From assembly GCA_039978075.1 (NCBI GenBank), contig JBDWCA010000002.1:1054001-1118000 (forward strand): a stretch of 64,000 nt of DNA. Reading direction: 5' to 3'. This DNA comes from Anderseniella sp039978075 (GTDB lineage Bacteria > Pseudomonadota > Alphaproteobacteria > Rhizobiales > Aestuariivirgaceae). The notes beneath the pieces were generated by a model, which saw nothing but the letters and a program-made list of their open reading frames with translations, did not search any database and had not been told where the DNA came from. Position numbers and translations under genes: made by a program. Shown piece after piece: positions 60,032 through 64,000 of the stretch. The number at the start of each line of letters is the position of its first letter. Positions within the stretch are counted from its first letter, which is position 1.

Positions 60032-61400
60032 ACTTCTGCAAACGTCGACCTTCCGGCTGGCGGCTCTCTACCTGACGGTATTTGCTATCTCGGTGGGCGC
60101 AATTCTTGCCTATATTTACTGGAATACCGCTATTTTGCTCGAGCGCCAGACCGAAGACACGGTCGAGGCGGAAGTCCAGGGCCTGGCCGAACAGTACAGA
60201 ATTCGCGGGCCCCGTGGACTTCTTGAGATCATAAAGGCGCGCAGTGCAGAAGCAGATGGCGCGGTCTATATCCTCACCAACGCGGTGGGGCGCAGGCTTG
60301 CCGGCAATCTGCAGTCCTTACCCGTTGAAGCGGTTGGTGAGCGCGGCACCATTGACTTCAAATTCCCTTATGAAACCGGCAGAGGCCTTGTTGATCATAC
60401 GGCCCGGGCGTTTTTCATTCGTCTGGAAGGCGGTTTTCAGCTTGTTGTCGGCCGCGATGTGGAAGAGCGCCGGCAGTTTAACCGGATCATCAGGACATCG
60501 CTGTTCTGGGCTCTTGGGCTGACACTTGTTCTTGGCGTCGGGGGTGGTTTGCTGATGAGCCGTAACTTCCTGCGCCGAGTGGACGAGATCAATGGTGCAA
60601 GCCGCGCCATCATGGCCGGCGACCTGGGTGAAAGAATGCCGGTTTCCGGGACCGGCGACGAGATTGACCGTCTGTCGGAGAGCCTCAATGACATGCTGGA
60701 CCAGATCAACCGGCTGATGACAGGCATGAAGGAAGTGTCTTCCAATGTCGCCCATGATTTGCGTACGCCGCTGACGCGCCTGCGTGCACGTGCCGAAGAT
60801 GCTCTGCGCTCAGGCTCTGCGGGAGAACACAAGGCCGCGCTTGAAGCCAATATAGCCGAGGCAGACGGCCTGCTCACGACATTCAATGCTCTGCTGTCCA
60901 TTGCGCGGGCCGAGGCAGGCCAGATGCGCGAAGGGTTTCAGGATACGGATCTTGTAGCTCTGCTGGACGATCTGGTCGAGTTGTATGGTCCTATTGCGGA
61001 AGAGGCAGGCGGGACACTTGTTCTGGATGCGCCGGAAACGGCACTGGTGCGAGCCGACAGGCAGCTGGTGGCTCAGGCGATGACCAATCTGCTCGACAAC
61101 GCGATCAAGTATGGTCGCGATGCAAAAACCGGGGTGCCTGCAATAAAATTACAGATTGTCAGTTCAAAAGCGGATGGCTGGACCGTCCAGGTCAGTGATG
61201 CCGGGCCTGGTATCGATGCAACCGACAGGGAGCGGGTCAAGGGCCGGTTTGTCCGGCTGGACAAGAGCCGCAGCAAGCCCGGAAGCGGACTGGGCCTGGC
61301 GCTGGTCGACAGTGTCATGAAGCTGCATGGAGGTGGTTTCGAAATCGAGGATGCAAATCCCGGACTTACCGCAAGGTTGCATTTCCCGGTCAGAGCTTAA
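60015..61400 (+). CDS. Sensor histidine kinase partner of the OmpR regulator
   Basis: 461 aa from a GTG inside the last codons of the regulator gene. Two membrane helices (about 15-37 and 162-184) flank a periplasmic domain of about 120 residues; HAMP domain; phosphoacceptor His247 in 'SSNVAHDLRTPLTRL'; N box 'NLLDNAIKYG'; G boxes 'VSDAGPGIDATD' and 'GSGLGLALVDSV'. It pairs with the upstream response regulator. The periplasmic domain resembles no sensor fold I can name. Confidence 0.9.
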   Translation: MRAALKLLQTSTFRLAALYLTVFAISVGAILAYIYWNTAILLERQTEDTVEAEVQGLAEQYRIRGPRGLLEIIKARSAEADGAVYILTNAVGRRLAGNLQSLPVEAVGERGTIDFKFPYETGRGLVDHTARAFFIRLEGGFQLVVGRDVEERRQFNRIIRTSLFWALGLTLVLGVGGGLLMSRNFLRRVDEINGASRAIMAGDLGERMPVSGTGDEIDRLSESLNDMLDQINRLMTGMKEVSSNVAHDLRTPLTRLRARAEDALRSGSAGEHKAALEANIAEADGLLTTFNALLSIARAEAGQMREGFQDTDLVALLDDLVELYGPIAEEAGGTLVLDAPETALVRADRQLVAQAMTNLLDNAIKYGRDAKTGVPAIKLQIVSSKADGWTVQVSDAGPGIDATDRERVKGRFVRLDKSRSKPGSGLGLALVDSVMKLHGGGFEIEDANPGLTARLHFPVRA

Positions 61401-61504
61401 AATACAACGCAAATTCCGGATACACTTTTGCTTATCCCTCTCCACAGGTTAGGGTCAGGACCGTAGGGTCTCAAGTCCAGTCCGGGTTTTTGCAGTTGGT
61501 ATCC

Positions 61505-64000
61505 ATGAACAAGGCTTTGTCCGCCGCACAAGTGTCGTTGCCGGTGCAACCTGATGAGCAGGATCTGCTTGCCGGGATCGTGGAACACGCGGTGGTTCTT
61601 GAACCCTTATGCAAGAAATCTGCTGCCGTCCGCGCTCTTCTGGCTCACATTGCCGCCGGGTCTCCTTTTCTGTCCGGGCTGGTGCGGCGGTATCCTGAGT
61701 TTGCTGTTGAAGCACTGAGCATGCCGCCTGATCAAGTGTTTGCTGATGTGTGTGCACGTCTTGAGACGGAGGCTGCATCCGCCCCATCACAGGCTGATCT
61801 GATGCGTTATCTGCGGGTTGCGCGAAATCACGTCGCCCTGCTGATTGCGCTGGCTGACATTGCAGGCTGCTGGTCTTGCGGGCAGGTGACGCGTGCGCTG
61901 ACCCGATTTGCCGACGTGGCGGTCGCGGGCGCTGTAAACTGGTTATTGGAAGAGGCTGTGGAAGCCGGCAAGCTGACACCGGACAAAGGCCAGTCTGAGA
62001 CAGACGGCTACACGGTTCTGGCCATGGGAAAGCATGGCGCGGGCGAATTGAACTACTCATCTGATATTGATCTGATCGTGCTTTACGATCCTGAAAAAAT
62101 CCCGCTGGAACAAAAAGATAATGCCGCTCAAGTTTGTGTCCGCATAACCCGGACACTGGCCAGCGTTCTGCAGGACCGTACCGAGGACGGCTATGTGTTC
62201 CGCATTGATCTGCGCTTGCGGCCGGACCCGCGCGCAACCCAGATTGCCATCGCCATCGGTGCGGCAGAGAACTATTACGCGTCGATGGGGCAGAACTGGG
62301 AGCGGGCTGCGATGATCAAGGCCCGGGCAGTGGCCGGTGATCTGGATCTGGGGCAGGAATTTCTAAGAGGTCTCACGCCGTTTGTCTGGCGCAAATACCT
62401 GGATTTTGCGGCAATCGCGGATGTGCAGTCCCTGAAACGGCAGATGCACGCCCATAAGGGCCATGATTCCATAGTGGTGCTGGGTCACAACATCAAGCTG
62501 GGCCGCGGTGGAATTCGCGAGATCGAATTTTTTGTGCAGACCCAGCAATTGATTGCCGGCGGCAAGAACCTCGACCTCAGGGGCAACCGCACACAAGCCA
62601 TGCTGGACAAACTGGTACAGGCCGGATGGATCGAGCAGACAGCCAGCAAGGAATTGAACGAGGCATATGTGTTCTTGCGCACCATCGAACACCGGCTGCA
62701 GATGGTGGCCGATGAGCAGACCCAGACATTACCGGCAACGCAAGACGCATTTACCGGCTTTGCTCGGTTTTGCGGCTATGGTGATCCGGATGAACTGGCT
62801 GACAGGCTTACCGCCACATTCAAGATGGTGCAGGGGCACTATGCCGGTCTGTTCGAAGAAGCGCCTGAACTCGGCAGCGAACTGGGAAGTCTGGTGTTTA
62901 CCGGTGGCGACGATGATCCGGAAACCTTGCACACGCTTGCCGGGATGGGGTTCGCGCAGGCCTCTGAAGTGTCAGCCACCATTCGCGGCTGGCATTTCGG
63001 GCGCTATCCGGCAATGCGGTCATCTGCGGCACGCGAACGGCTGACTGAACTGATGCCGGCATTACTGACGGCCCTGTCACGCTCCGGCCAGCCGGATCAG
63101 GCGCTGACTGCCTTTGATCGGTTTGTTGCCGGATTGCCGGCTGGCGTTCAGCTGTTTTCCATGTTCAAGGCAAATCCGTTCCTGCTCGAACTGATGACGA
63201 CGGTGCTGGGGTCTGCGCCGCGGCTGGCGCAGAGCCTGTCACGCCGTCCCCGTCAGCTTGAAGCGGTGCTCGATCCGGACTTCTTTGGTGCAATGCCTGA
63301 TGAAGCCGAACTGGCCGATTGTTTTTCAGCCTTGCGCGGTGGCGACGCCACATACGAGGAGATTTTGAGCGCGACCCGCATCACCGCTCATGAATTGTCG
63401 CTTCGCATCGGCATGCGCATCTTGTCAGAAACGGTCAGCGCAGAACAGGCAGGCCTCGCCTATTCAAAGCTCGCAGATGCCGTGACCGCTCACATGCTCC
63501 AGGTTACCACCGCTGACGTAGGTGTGCGGCATGGCCATGTTCAAGGTGGTTCGATGATTGTCATGGCGCTGGGCAAACTCGGAGGCTGCGAGATGACGGC
63601 GGCGTCCGATCTGGACCTGATCATGCTGTATGATTTTGCCGATGATGTTGACGCGTCCGATGGCGACAGGCCGTTGCCGGCATCTCAGTATTTCTCCCGG
63701 CTGACACGGCGCCTGACGACTTCGCTGACGTCTCAGACCGATGAAGGCGACCTGTATGAAGTTGACATGCGGTTGCGTCCGTCAGGGAATAAGGGGCCGG
63801 TCGCCAGCCATATTGAATCGTTTGACAACTACCAGGCAACCCAGGCCTGGACCTGGGAGAAGATGGCGCTGACCCGGGCACGTGTTATCGCTGGTGATGA
63901 AGCTTTGCAGCAACGTGTCGAGCAAACCATACACAGCGTGCTTTGTGCCCGTCGCGACCGGGAGCAGACCCTGGCTGATGTGAGGGATATGCGGCAGCGC
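61505..64000 (+). CDS. glnE: Bifunctional glutamine synthetase adenylyltransferase/deadenylase (partial)
   Basis: 832 codons are present with no stop; the gene runs off the right edge (usual length about 950-990). Two nucleotidyltransferase domains are visible: the N-terminal adenylyl-removing one with 'MGKHGAGELNYSSDIDLIVL' near residue 175, and the C-terminal adenylylating one with 'ALGKLGGCEMTAASDLDLIM' near residue 685. 'GGIREIEFFVQTQQL' near 334 is the conserved link. It switches glutamine synthetase on and off by AMP attachment in response to nitrogen through PII. The frame was followed by eye through its whole length without a break. Confidence 0.95.
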   Translation, partial: MNKALSAAQVSLPVQPDEQDLLAGIVEHAVVLEPLCKKSAAVRALLAHIAAGSPFLSGLVRRYPEFAVEALSMPPDQVFADVCARLETEAASAPSQADLMRYLRVARNHVALLIALADIAGCWSCGQVTRALTRFADVAVAGAVNWLLEEAVEAGKLTPDKGQSETDGYTVLAMGKHGAGELNYSSDIDLIVLYDPEKIPLEQKDNAAQVCVRITRTLASVLQDRTEDGYVFRIDLRLRPDPRATQIAIAIGAAENYYASMGQNWERAAMIKARAVAGDLDLGQEFLRGLTPFVWRKYLDFAAIADVQSLKRQMHAHKGHDSIVVLGHNIKLGRGGIREIEFFVQTQQLIAGGKNLDLRGNRTQAMLDKLVQAGWIEQTASKELNEAYVFLRTIEHRLQMVADEQTQTLPATQDAFTGFARFCGYGDPDELADRLTATFKMVQGHYAGLFEEAPELGSELGSLVFTGGDDDPETLHTLAGMGFAQASEVSATIRGWHFGRYPAMRSSAARERLTELMPALLTALSRSGQPDQALTAFDRFVAGLPAGVQLFSMFKANPFLLELMTTVLGSAPRLAQSLSRRPRQLEAVLDPDFFGAMPDEAELADCFSALRGGDATYEEILSATRITAHELSLRIGMRILSETVSAEQAGLAYSKLADAVTAHMLQVTTADVGVRHGHVQGGSMIVMALGKLGGCEMTAASDLDLIMLYDFADDVDASDGDRPLPASQYFSRLTRRLTTSLTSQTDEGDLYEVDMRLRPSGNKGPVASHIESFDNYQATQAWTWEKMALTRARVIAGDEALQQRVEQTIHSVLCARRDREQTLADVRDMRQR

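Noticed and set aside
1..64000. CRISPR arrays, insertion sequences, integrases, prophage genes
   Set aside because: No regularly spaced repeats and no transposase, integrase or phage structural motifs were seen on either strand.

Overview
The window reads as chromosomal DNA of an alphaproteobacterium, most likely a member of Hyphomicrobiales (Rhizobiales). The signs are a MucR-type zinc-finger regulator, a FeuPQ-like two-component pair, a ccmIEFH block followed by degP, an OmpR/histidine-kinase pair and glnE (an order I associate with rhizobia), a RibB protein with a degenerate GTP-cyclohydrolase-like C-terminus, a Rhizobium etli-type (class 3) asparaginase, heterotetrameric sarcosine oxidase, and small alphaproteobacterial families such as DUF1491 and DUF5330. 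Coding density is high, ATGA stop/start overlaps are common, and I see no phage, insertion sequence or CRISPR array.

Layout. 1-1000: tRNA-Pro, tRNA-Gln and a 650-bp stretch with no gene I can support. 1-9.9 kb: an HlyD-like protein plus a PilZ-bearing glycan synthase (a c-di-GMP-controlled beta-glucan machine), an MFS carrier overlapping an asparaginase, an XRE regulator divergent from a small membrane protein with a palindrome between them, and a Rieske oxygenase with a small partner ORF. 9.9-15.3 kb: thioredoxin-fold protein and L,D-transpeptidase; GFA protein and two DMT exporters divergent from an Lrp regulator. 15.3-24 kb: methylmalonyl-CoA mutase (two subunits), a HerA-like ATPase, a RibBX protein with an in-frame N-terminal HTH, and another DMT transporter. 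24-29.5 kb: sodB, gcdH, a higBA toxin-antitoxin relic, oligopeptidase B, msrB, maoC. 29.6-36.8 kb: DUF2336 protein, mucR, PAS protein, sufE and small envelope proteins. 36.9-43.3 kb: PBP1A, YcgN-family protein, nitroreductase and an exported small protein upstream of feuPQ.

43.3-52 kb is a one-carbon module: a GlxA-type AraC regulator, a divergent MetF-family reductase, a Ddl ligase and the soxBDAG operon. Sarcosine oxidase makes 5,10-methylene-THF, the substrate of MetF-type enzymes. Direct repeats of GTCGCA lie both between the regulator and metF and upstream of soxB, which suggests one shared regulon. 52-64 kb: ccmIEFH, a hydrolase-OsmC fusion, degP, a two-component system and glnE, which runs off the right edge after 832 codons.

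The items I would look at first are the HTH-RibBX fusion with an internal ribosome binding site and a palindrome just upstream, the shared GTCGCA repeats, the exported protein attached to feuPQ, the PilZ glycan synthase pair, the decayed higBA locus, and the Lys/Ala-rich tail on SoxD.
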